Shown here piece by piece: positions 16,029 to 24,223 of a DNA stretch of 42,782 bases (positions are counted from its first letter, which is position 1; every line of letters begins with the position of its first letter). The notes beneath the pieces were generated by a model. That model did not search any database. It saw only the letters and a list, made by a program, of their open reading frames with translations, and was not told the DNA's origin. The translations under genes were made by a program, and so were the position numbers. Location of the stretch: the NCBI GenBank assembly GCA_038230415.1, contig JBBRNH010000039.1:1-42782 (forward strand). The letters are read 5' to 3'. The DNA comes from JBBRNH01 sp038230415. GTDB lineage: Bacteria > Bacteroidota > Bacteroidia > Cytophagales > Spirosomataceae.

Positions 16029-18276
16029 AGTTATCCATGAACGTCTGCATTTTTTCCCGGTCGTCGGGGTTCCAGAATCCGGCCAGCACCGCGTCATAAT
16101 CGGGCTTGACCGGCACGCTGTAGCCGCTCTCGAACGATTGACAGTCGGGCAGCCACGCGCTGTGAATCGTGAACGAAAATACCAGATCGGGATGATATAG
16201 TTTGCATATCGGGCCTTCGCTGAGTTCTGCCGCGTCGAAAATCCAGATTTCGCGGCTGTATTCATCGGCGGTCAGATCGTCGGGGTCACCGATAACCATC
16301 GTGCAAAAGATATACCCGTCTATCTGTTCATCAACCGGCACGGTCTCGCCAGCCGCCCGCGCCCTCGGCACAAATTGCAGCGAGCGCAGGTTTTGGTTTA
16401 GCGTAAACAGGTAATAATCAGCGAATTCCATCCGTTCGGTATCCTGCCGGAGCAGACAGAATGGAATGCCGTGCCGGGTGTATTCGAGCAGATCGTCAAC
16501 CGGCACAATCCGGTTTTGGTAATCGGTATAGAGGTCTTTGATGAAGTTGGTCAGCAGCCGGTAGTCTAAGCCGTAACACTGCCAGAAATTATGCCGAATC
16601 TGGTTTACGGGTGCGTCGGCACTGATGATACCCCGGTAGGTGTTCAGCCCCACTGCCCAGGTGTGGGCCTGCACGGTGGCGGGGTTGGTGGTGAAGCCTT
16701 TCTCGGCGATGATATGCTGTTGGAGCATCTGCCCGGTGTTGCCATCAATCACAAACTTACCAATCCGGCCCAGGTCCATCTCGCCACTCGCCATCAGGCC
16801 GTAGGTGTTGGGCAGGGCGGGGCTGTTGTGCCGACCATCGGGGTCAATTGCCAGCGTATCGAAGGGGCGCACCCATTCTGCCACGCAACTCGCGCAGTTG
16901 TGGGCCGTGTGCAGCGTAACGCGCCCGTTGGGGTTGTCATAATCAATGGAGTAATGCACGGTTTCGAGCGGCACCACCAGCCGCCGGGCGGTAACGGTGT
17001 CACTGCCAGCCACCAAATCGGCCCGGCGAATGAGGTACAGGGGCGTGGTGGGTTCCTGCGTTTTGGCTAACAACCGGCGCACGAGCGCACTCAGGGCCGG
17101 GTTGTTGGGAAACGGCACGTTGAGCATGATGTCCACCGAAAACTTCAGCGACGAGTCAACCAGCACAATATAATCGCGGCTGAAATTGGTCTGGTGCATG
17201 GTCTGGAGCATCACCAGGTTCTCACCCGTGTCGGCATCCACCACGTTCCAGCAGTCCAGATCGGTGTCGGGCTGGCCCGTCCAGCGCATCAGATACACGG
17301 CATTGGGCGGAAACAGGTCGGTGTCGTTGAGCGCGTGTTGGTATGCCTGGGGCCGGTGGGCGCGGTGGGTTTTCAGCGTCGCTTCCAGGTCAAAATTCAG
17401 TTGGCGTTCGGTGCGGTCATTCAGCCGTTGCCCGGCCAGAGTCTCGTAATCACCGGCCCGGCTGCTCTGGATGTGTTTGGCAAAACTCTGCACCACCCGC
17501 AACAATTCGTAGGCATCGAGCCGAACACCCTGCAATCGTTCTTCGAGCCACTGCCCGGCATTTTCCACGAAATCATCGTCATCGTCGGGTTGGTTTGGTT
17601 CAACGTCATCCTCGAAGAGCAGGTTACGAATCGTTTTCTGGAAACAGACCGAAAAATACTCCCGCGTTTCGGGGTCGAACGACGGATGCGCCGAGGTCTG
17701 CACCAACGGAAACGTGTATTGCAGAAGCGAGGGCATAGACGTAGGCCATTCGCGGTTGTGGCCGACGGGCGTTTTCACGGTCAGCGATACGGGGTCAATC
17801 TCATACGGTCGGCCCGCGTCGAAGTTAGCCGTCAGGCGGGTGGGCTGGCCGGGCGCAAACCGAAACGGCGTAAACGCAGTGTTAATCTGGTTCCGCACGC
17901 CCAGCAGTCGCCCCGTCCGGCTGATACCCAATGGCTTGAAATGGAGCCCATTGGCGTAGTTTTCGGTGCCGAACTTAGTGGCTTCGTCGGCGTGGTAGCA
18001 GGGGGTTTTCAGCAAGCCGGTTTTAACCCGAACGCGGCCCGGCACATCGAGGTCAAACCGAATCACAACCGCATCGCCGTTGAAGATGATGTTGCCGTAT
18101 TCGGCGTTATACGATCCGTCGGGGCGGTGTTTGGGATAGGGCAGGGTGTTGTTGACGGTACCGACGGGCGAATTGAAGAAGACGTGTCCGGTTAAATCAT
18201 CAGGAATCTGACCAGCCAGGACGAGGAGTTCCTGGTCAATTTCGGCGCGGGAAGCGGCTGTTAAGGGGTGTTTCAT
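16009..18276 (-). CDS. Carotenoid oxygenase (RPE65/CCD)-family protein
   Basis: 755 residues, longer than the usual 460-550. The four iron-ligand histidines are recognisable in the contexts TSAHPSFD, TMHQTNFS, TAHNCASC and FTIHSAWLPD, the last near the C-terminus. The N-terminal GHVFFNSPVG segment corresponds to the family GxxxRNGP region. These non-haem Fe(II) enzymes cleave carotenoid or stilbenoid double bonds; other members isomerise retinyl esters. The substrate cannot be read here. I chose the ATG at 18276 rather than a TTG at 18294 that directly follows the desaturase stop. The gene sits between an acyl-ACP desaturase and a cyclase gene and is presumably in one operon with both. Confidence 0.85.
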   Translation of the reverse strand: MKHPLTAASRAEIDQELLVLAGQIPDDLTGHVFFNSPVGTVNNTLPYPKHRPDGSYNAEYGNIIFNGDAVVIRFDLDVPGRVRVKTGLLKTPCYHADEATKFGTENYANGLHFKPLGISRTGRLLGVRNQINTAFTPFRFAPGQPTRLTANFDAGRPYEIDPVSLTVKTPVGHNREWPTSMPSLLQYTFPLVQTSAHPSFDPETREYFSVCFQKTIRNLLFEDDVEPNQPDDDDDFVENAGQWLEERLQGVRLDAYELLRVVQSFAKHIQSSRAGDYETLAGQRLNDRTERQLNFDLEATLKTHRAHRPQAYQHALNDTDLFPPNAVYLMRWTGQPDTDLDCWNVVDADTGENLVMLQTMHQTNFSRDYIVLVDSSLKFSVDIMLNVPFPNNPALSALVRRLLAKTQEPTTPLYLIRRADLVAGSDTVTARRLVVPLETVHYSIDYDNPNGRVTLHTAHNCASCVAEWVRPFDTLAIDPDGRHNSPALPNTYGLMASGEMDLGRIGKFVIDGNTGQMLQQHIIAEKGFTTNPATVQAHTWAVGLNTYRGIISADAPVNQIRHNFWQCYGLDYRLLTNFIKDLYTDYQNRIVPVDDLLEYTRHGIPFCLLRQDTERMEFADYYLFTLNQNLRSLQFVPRARAAGETVPVDEQIDGYIFCTMVIGDPDDLTADEYSREIWIFDAAELSEGPICKLYHPDLVFSFTIHSAWLPDCQSFESGYSVPVKPDYDAVLAGFWNPDDREKMQTFMDNYVYNQY

Positions 18277-18294
18277 GGAGGAGGGTGGTGGCAA

Positions 18295-19269
18295 TCAGGC
18301 AATCCAGCTAAATTCATACGCTAACACGGGCGGTTTGGTCCGGTCGGCAACCCGGCGCAGGCGGTCGGGCAGGGCCATGAGGTAGTCGCGGGCGCGTTGG
18401 CTGGCATCGGTCAGATCGGTGAGATCGGCGATGGCCCATTCGGTAAGCAGGTCATCCAGGATACCGATGTAATCGTGGGTGGTATAGACCCCAAGCCGCT
18501 GGGCGGCATCGGAGAAGTGGCTGAACGTCTGCCCGATCTTCACGCCGGTTTCGCGCAGAAAATGGGCGGGCATCACAATTTTCTTCCGCATCATATCCTC
18601 AAAGGCCAGCACCATTTCTGAGGGGTCAACGGCCAGAATCTGCCCCACAAAGGCTTTGTAGGCGTTGGCGTGGCGCATTTCGTCGGCGGCAATCAGGCCG
18701 CAGATTTTAGATAGCTGGGCGTTGCCGGCCTGCTTGGCAAGCGTGGCTGTGCGCCGGTGCGAGATGTTGGTGGCGAGTTCCTGAAACGAGGTATAGATAA
18801 AATTGCGATAGGGGTCTTTGCCGGTCTGAATATCGAACCCATCGGCAATCAGGTACTGGGTCGAGACTTCCATCGCCCGCATATTGACCCGGCCCGACAG
18901 ATACAGGTATTTGTTGAGCAGGTCGCCGTGCCGGTTTTCTTCGGCTGTCCAGCCGCGTACCCACTTGCTCCAGCCCTGGGGTTCACCCTGCTCGATACCC
19001 ACCACGTCCATCAGCCACGATTCGTAGGTGGGCAGGGCTTCTTCGGTGATGGTATCGCCCACCAGCACGGCCATGTAGTCGTAGGGCAGTTCGCGGGCGC
19101 ACTCCTGCAAGGTTTTGATGTCGGTCAGGAACGTCTCGCTCCTCGAATCGGGCAGCAGGTCGGCGGGTTGCCAATTGGTTTCGATGGGTTTGAGAAAGTC
19201 GGTAACGAGGGTATCTATGGTTTGGCCGATGAAGTTCATTACTTCAAGGCGCGATGCTGAAAGGGTCAT
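18295..19269 (-). CDS. Acyl-ACP desaturase (ferritin-like diiron)
   Basis: 324 residues. The two diiron motifs of the soluble stearoyl-ACP desaturase family are present: TAEENRHGDLL (about residues 108-118) and AADEMRHANAY (about 194-204). The family introduces a double bond in ACP-bound acyl chains using O2 and ferredoxin. Length is normal. It is the first gene of the minus-strand run, divergent from plsC, 112 bases away. Its stop lies 18 bases before the next start. Together with plsC it suggests membrane lipid tailoring. Confidence 0.93.
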   Translation of the reverse strand: MTLSASRLEVMNFIGQTIDTLVTDFLKPIETNWQPADLLPDSRSETFLTDIKTLQECARELPYDYMAVLVGDTITEEALPTYESWLMDVVGIEQGEPQGWSKWVRGWTAEENRHGDLLNKYLYLSGRVNMRAMEVSTQYLIADGFDIQTGKDPYRNFIYTSFQELATNISHRRTATLAKQAGNAQLSKICGLIAADEMRHANAYKAFVGQILAVDPSEMVLAFEDMMRKKIVMPAHFLRETGVKIGQTFSHFSDAAQRLGVYTTHDYIGILDDLLTEWAIADLTDLTDASQRARDYLMALPDRLRRVADRTKPPVLAYEFSWIA

Positions 19270-19303
19270 ACCGTGTTTGTTAAGAAAGGCAAGATAAGCA
19301 GGA

Positions 19304-19336
19304 TTCGGGCAGAAACGGGGTATTTGCCTATTTTTG
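19304..19336 (+). promoter_or_regulatory. Bacteroidota-type promoter for plsC
   Basis: TTCG (19304-19307), 21-base spacer, TATTTTTG (19329-19336, perfect TAnnTTTG), 45 bases upstream of the plsC ATG. Confidence 0.65.
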
Positions 19337-19381
19337 GGGCGACAGATACGCTTGCCACCGACTAATTTTACTCACGACGCT

Positions 19382-20155
19382 ATGAAAAAATTGCTTGATT
19401 ACCTGCTCAGTATCCTGCACTTGATTTGGTTTGGGGCCGTGTTGCTGGTTTTCCACGCGGCCCAGGTGGTGGCCTTCCGGGGGTTTGGGCGGCTGGCGCA
19501 CCAACGGGTTGTGAACGCCATGAACTGGTGCATCACCTACGGATTTTACCTCACCGGCACCCGCGTCAGGTTGCGGCAGGCCAATCCGCTGCCGCCCAAC
19601 CGCCCGCTGATTGTGATTGCCAACCACCAAAGTATGTTCGATATTTCGCCGATGAGCTGGCTGCTGCGCCGACACACGCCCATTTTTGTCTCGAAGTCAG
19701 CACTGGCGCGGGGCTTTCCGGCGGTGTCGTATAATCTCCGCGTCAACGGCTCGGCCCTCATCAACCGCAACGACACCAGACAGGCGTTGGTCGAGATTGC
19801 CCGGATGGGGTCGCAGGTGCAGACGCTGAAACAGGCCGCCGTTATTTTTCCCGAAGGCACCCGCAGCCCTACCGGACTGCTAAAATCGTTTGCGTTTGCG
19901 GGGGTGGCTATTCTACTCAAAAAGATTCCCGACGCGCTCGTGGTGCCGGTTGCCATTCAGGGAACGGGCCGGTTTAATCCGCAGGGTTTGTTTCCGCTCA
20001 CCGCGTTCTCGCGGCTGTCGTTCACGGTGCTGCCCGGCATCGAACCCGCTGGCAAAACCGCCGACGAGGTGGTGCAGCAGGCGCGGGCCGCTATCGAAAC
20101 CGTCTTGACGGGCCGAGTAGCCCCGGTGGTTCCGGCACCTGAACCGGGTTTATGA
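19382..20155 (+). CDS. plsC: 1-acyl-sn-glycerol-3-phosphate acyltransferase
   Basis: 257 residues from the ATG at 19382. It transfers an acyl chain to lysophosphatidic acid at the inner membrane. It has the HX4D catalytic motif (NHQSMFD), a second conserved block with Asn/Arg (LINRNDTRQA), the FPEGTRS motif, and the VPVAIQGTGRF segment. One N-terminal membrane helix spans about residues 8-28. A frame open from 19334 would place the promoter inside the coding region, so it is not used. It is divergent from the desaturase operon. Confidence 0.93.
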   Translation: MKKLLDYLLSILHLIWFGAVLLVFHAAQVVAFRGFGRLAHQRVVNAMNWCITYGFYLTGTRVRLRQANPLPPNRPLIVIANHQSMFDISPMSWLLRRHTPIFVSKSALARGFPAVSYNLRVNGSALINRNDTRQALVEIARMGSQVQTLKQAAVIFPEGTRSPTGLLKSFAFAGVAILLKKIPDALVVPVAIQGTGRFNPQGLFPLTAFSRLSFTVLPGIEPAGKTADEVVQQARAAIETVLTGRVAPVVPAPEPGL

Positions 20156-20464
20156 CCGGGCCATTGATATTCTATTCAGCGGATGCCTGCTCTTTTATCT
20201 GTTGCAATGCAACACGCCTGACGACGGTAGGGGGAGTGAAAAGGAAACTACTTGACTGAACACGAGACGATTACGACCTTTACACCATTTCTCGGTTATG
20301 GCGAACGCATGACTTAGGGACGAGTAATCTGTCGTCCAACAAACGATAGCGCGGGGCGGAACTACAAACACGAATATCCAGGCATTTTTACTTTTTCGCT
20401 CCGGGTTACTGGCTTTCTTCGGTAACGAGCAAATACTGATGCTCCCCAAATGTAACCTAAATAG
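20156..20464. other. 309-base gap with no supported gene
   Basis: An 84-codon minus-strand frame exists at 20195-20449, but its composition (many Ser, Cys and Trp, no domain) is not convincing. A small palindrome GTTGCAATGCAAC occurs near 20201. GC content falls toward the AT-rich gene at 20465, so this may be the edge of an acquired segment. Confidence 0.5.
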
Positions 20465-21475
20465 TCATCTCAATACTGAGGGCATCCACTTGTCCTTTAT
20501 ACCTTTGTAAAATAAAGTTTCTATTTGTGAAGCAATTTCTGATACTGCTCCGTTGTAAGAATGACCACCATTGTACCTCTGTATAATTTCTGATTCGATT
20601 TGATATTCATAGTATTGATAGCCGTAATTGGAATTACTTTTTCGTTTGTCGGTTTTCTTCTCCTTTACAATTTTATTTAATACAGCCTTATAATCGCTAT
20701 TTAGTTTTGCTACGCCTATTCTTACACTTTCTTGATCGGTTATTAGCTTGCTACTTTTCACTTGCATAACTCCAAGTGAATGAGGCTTTCTTGTTCTCAA
20801 AAAGTCAAGCCGTTCTATAAACCGGATTGATTTGGGCCTGTTGAAATCTTCATGTATGAGAATCGCATAAGCTAATGTCTCTAACTTTGGCTTGTGTAGT
20901 TCATTTACAATTTCGTTGTATTGAGTTTTAAATTCTATGTATCTCTGTTTTATATAGTTCTTTTGCCTTGACCCACTTTTACCGTCATTTAACTCAATCT
21001 TATCGAAAATTTGATAGATGAATATAATAATAATTATCCAAAGTTCATTTGAGATATTATTAAAATCAGGTAAAATATTTTTCTTCAATATTATAAAGTT
21101 ATCGTAAATTAATTTAGAGAATATGAAAATTGAGATGAAGTACAAAATTTGCTTCGTCCAGTTTACAAGATAGAATCTATTTTCTGTTAAAGAATAGAAT
21201 AGTCTAAGAAATATATAGTATGCGTTTACAAGGTATATGTCTTTTGCGTAACGATCTAATTCAAAGTAGTAAAAAATTGCTGAAACTATTATTATGTAAA
21301 CTACAGGCCCCAATACTCTAATTAAATAATTCAGCGCAATAGCTTTGGAACCTTCATGTGAAATGACTGATATATTCGCGTAACCTACCGAATAGGAATG
21401 GCTTCCAATCCAGTTTATAATGAAATAGAGAATTAATGATAAAATTATGTGAACTATTATGAAATCTATTTCCAT
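20465..21475 (-). CDS. AT-rich multi-spanning membrane protein with SLT/lysozyme-like C-terminal domain
   Basis: 336 residues from the ATG at 21475; a longer reading to 21580 would translate the GC-rich hairpin region. About five hydrophobic segments lie in residues 5-158. The soluble part (about 170-336) carries three spaced motifs reminiscent of lytic transglycosylases: IHEDF with candidate acid E209, SLGVMQV (233-239, compare GLMQI), and RYNGG followed by a Val-containing helix (300-311, compare AYNAG). This suggests a lysozyme fold, but the match is by eye. Codon use is dominated by Ile, Lys, Asn and Tyr, in sharp contrast to both neighbours, indicating recent transfer. It lies downstream of sufB in the same orientation. 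Confidence 0.7.
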   Translation of the reverse strand: MEIDFIIVHIILSLILYFIINWIGSHSYSVGYANISVISHEGSKAIALNYLIRVLGPVVYIIIVSAIFYYFELDRYAKDIYLVNAYYIFLRLFYSLTENRFYLVNWTKQILYFISIFIFSKLIYDNFIILKKNILPDFNNISNELWIIIIIFIYQIFDKIELNDGKSGSRQKNYIKQRYIEFKTQYNEIVNELHKPKLETLAYAILIHEDFNRPKSIRFIERLDFLRTRKPHSLGVMQVKSSKLITDQESVRIGVAKLNSDYKAVLNKIVKEKKTDKRKSNSNYGYQYYEYQIESEIIQRYNGGHSYNGAVSEIASQIETLFYKGIKDKWMPSVLR

Positions 21476-21510
21476 AAAAATGAATTTTAAATGAGCAAAC
21501 TCTGAACCTT

Positions 21511-21552
21511 CGCCCAACGCGCTCCTGCCGGGCAGCAAGGAGGCATTGGGCG
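21511..21552. other. GC-rich imperfect hairpin between sufB and the AT-rich gene
   Basis: CGCCCAA (21511-21517) pairs with TTGGGCG (21546-21552); after a mismatch GC pairs with GC, and CTCCT (21522-21526) pairs with AGGAG (21538-21542). It follows the sufB stop by about 58 bases. No U-tract follows on the minus strand. It may be a terminator-like remnant or mark the insertion edge. Confidence 0.5.
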
Positions 21553-21609
21553 CGGGTATGTTCGGGTCACATTGTAGCAACCGGCAGAATCAGAATCGGC
21601 CTGAGTTAA

Positions 21610-23085
<1,476 letters not shown>

Positions 23086-23162
23086 GGTCAGTACGTTGGG
23101 GTTGCCCGTTCATCGGGTCTTGTGCAGTTATAACGGGATATTGATGAACTCTGTTCCGGCGA

Positions 23163-23260
23163 TTAGTGGTAAGTTGGAGGTGGCAAGTGATTAGTTGGCT
23201 ACCGCCTATTTACGCACGCACCGACCCACTGATCACTTGCCACTAATCACTTACCACTAA
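23163..23260. repeat. Heptamer-period inverted repeat between lrp and sufB
   Basis: The arms 23163-23194 and 23229-23260 are 32-base imperfect reverse complements, with mismatches concentrated in a five-base block. Both have a 7-base period (AGTGGTA / CTTACCA-type units). The repeat ends one base before the lrp stop codon and may act as its terminator. Confidence 0.7.
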
Positions 23261-23261
23261 C

Positions 23262-23732
23262 TCACTCCCCCAATGGAATGGGCCGGTTTACGCTTTCTTC
23301 GAGCGAGATAAAGGTTTCGGTGCGCTGAATACCCTGCACCTTCTGGATTTTGTCGTGCAGCACTTCGCGCAGGTGTTGGGTGTCGCGGCAGACAATCCGG
23401 GCGAAGATGCTGTAGATGCCGGTGGTGTAGTGAATGTTTACCACTTCGGGAATGGCTTTGAGTTGCCGGGCCACGTCTTCATACAGCGAACTTTTGTCTA
23501 AATAAATACCCAGAAACGCGCTGATGTCCCAGCCCAGTTTGGTGTAATCAATCACCAACTGCGAGCCGCGCACCACGCCGAGCCGTTCTAACTTGTTCAT
23601 GCGGACGTGAACGGTGCCGCCCGATACAAAAATCCGTTTGCCAATTTCGGTGTAGGGCATATTGGCATCCTGCATGAGCAGACTCAGGATTTTGAGGTCG
23701 GTATTATCAATTTCTGAATTTTTGTCCAGCAT
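23262..23732 (-). CDS. Lrp/AsnC-family transcriptional regulator
   Basis: 156 residues. An N-terminal winged helix-turn-helix (IDNTDLKILSLLMQDANM, then PYTEIGKRIFVSGGTVHVRM) is followed by a RAM/AsnC ligand domain (about residues 70-145, GIYSIFARIVCRDTQHL). Family proteins bind DNA as octamers and sense amino acids. Residues TVHVRMNKLERLGVV form the usual recognition helix and wing. It has its own promoter at 23760-23791 and is divergent from the tRNA-like gene; autoregulation is usual in the family but no operator is assigned. Confidence 0.93.
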   Translation of the reverse strand: MLDKNSEIDNTDLKILSLLMQDANMPYTEIGKRIFVSGGTVHVRMNKLERLGVVRGSQLVIDYTKLGWDISAFLGIYLDKSSLYEDVARQLKAIPEVVNIHYTTGIYSIFARIVCRDTQHLREVLHDKIQKVQGIQRTETFISLEESVNRPIPLGE

Positions 23733-23759
23733 GGCGTTCTGAATTTTAATAAATCACAA

Positions 23760-23791
23760 CAAAAATACAGAAGAATTATAAAAACTGTAAA
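23760..23791 (-). promoter_or_regulatory. Promoter of the Lrp-type regulator gene
   Basis: Minus strand TTTA (23788-23791), 20-base spacer, TATTTTTG (23760-23767, perfect -7), 28 bases upstream of the ATG. Confidence 0.7.
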
Positions 23792-23814
23792 TTTTAAGAA
23801 GTTTTGCTGTGAGA

Positions 23815-23847
23815 TTTGCAAATACCGTCTTGCCCGTCATACCTTTG
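23815..23847 (+). promoter_or_regulatory. Perfect Bacteroidota promoter in front of the tRNA-like gene
   Basis: TTTG (23815-23818), 21-base spacer, TACCTTTG (23840-23847): both elements match consensus. Transcription would begin near 23853, about 55 bases before the tRNA-like structure. It is divergent from the lrp promoter 24 bases away. Confidence 0.75.
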
Positions 23848-23908
23848 TATCGTCAATCAGCCGAAACAGAGACCATCGGTAAATTCAGGGTTGACAAAAA
23901 ATTTATAT

Positions 23909-24050
23909 TGTAGGGTGTCGAAATTGGCAGACGTGCCCTCCTGTCTCGGGGGTGATGATAAAGGACAAACACAGCGTATTGGGTTGACCACTACAATTTT
24001 TTGCGCTGAGGCTAACTGCATCGTGGGCGGTTCGAGTCCCCCTCCTACAG
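23909..24050 (+). ncRNA. tRNA-like RNA (leucine-type body) with ~73-base variable region
   Basis: A cloverleaf can be drawn: acceptor TGTAGGG (23909-23915) with TCCTACA (24043-24049); T8-G9; D-loop with AAATTGG; anticodon stem CCCTC (23936-23940) with GGGGG (23948-23952) around loop CTGTCTC; variable stem TGATG (23953-23957) with CATCG; T-loop TTCGAGT (24031-24037). Departures from a normal tRNA: the D-stem has only two good pairs, the anticodon would be GTC with a pyrimidine at position 37, the T-stem has a C-C mismatch or bulged C, the discriminator is G, and the variable region is about 73 bases with an internal 7-bp stem (CAGCGTA / TGCGCTG). A U-tract follows at 24052-24056. It may be a non-canonical tRNA, a decayed tRNA-Leu, or a tRNA-shaped regulatory RNA. 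Confidence 0.5.
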
Positions 24051-24084
24051 CTTTTTAGTTTGTTGATGAAGTGTAATCAGACAG

Positions 24085-24117
24085 GCCAGCCCACACTTGA
24101 GGCTGGCTTATGTTTTT
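24085..24117 (+). terminator. Intrinsic terminator after the tRNA-like gene
   Basis: GCCAGCC (24085-24091) pairs with GGCTGGC (24101-24107) around a 9-base loop, followed by TTATGTTTTT. Confidence 0.75.
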
Positions 24118-24173
24118 GATGAATACCAAGACACAGCCATCCGGCAGGAGACGTAGCCATCCCCATCTGTCAG

Positions 24174-24193
24174 GAGACGCAACTATGCGTCTC
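24174..24193. repeat. GAGACGCA...TGCGTCTC palindromic repeat, copy 1
   Basis: An 8-bp perfect stem around ACTA. The neighbouring 24136-24179 contains two direct copies ending CAGGAGACG. A related 20-base palindrome occurs at 35105-35124. Confidence 0.65.
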
Positions 24194-24211
24194 TACGTGC
24201 GCCAAAAACCG

Positions 24212-24219
24212 TAACTTTG
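24212..24219 (+). promoter_or_regulatory. -7 element TAACTTTG immediately before dnaX
   Basis: A perfect TAnnTTTG ends four bases before the dnaX ATG (24224). If used, the mRNA would be leaderless or nearly so. No TTTG is seen at the right distance upstream. Confidence 0.4.
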
Positions 24220-24223
24220 GGAT

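Noticed and set aside
17194..18195. Long plus-strand open frame opposite the carotenoid oxygenase gene
   Set aside because: It is a GC-driven shadow of a clear family gene on the other strand and shows no recognisable domain.
20195..20449. 84-residue minus-strand open frame
   Set aside because: No domain, odd composition, no promoter or ribosome site I could support.
21511..21552. Integron attC-like site (GCCCAAC ... ATTGGGC) beside an acquired gene
   Set aside because: The right core lacks the needed GTT, the 40-base length is too short for attC, and there is no integrase or further cassette.
23909..24050. Group I intron in a tRNA-Leu gene
   Set aside because: The extra sequence is only about 60-70 bases, lies in the variable region rather than the anticodon, and lacks room for a group I core.
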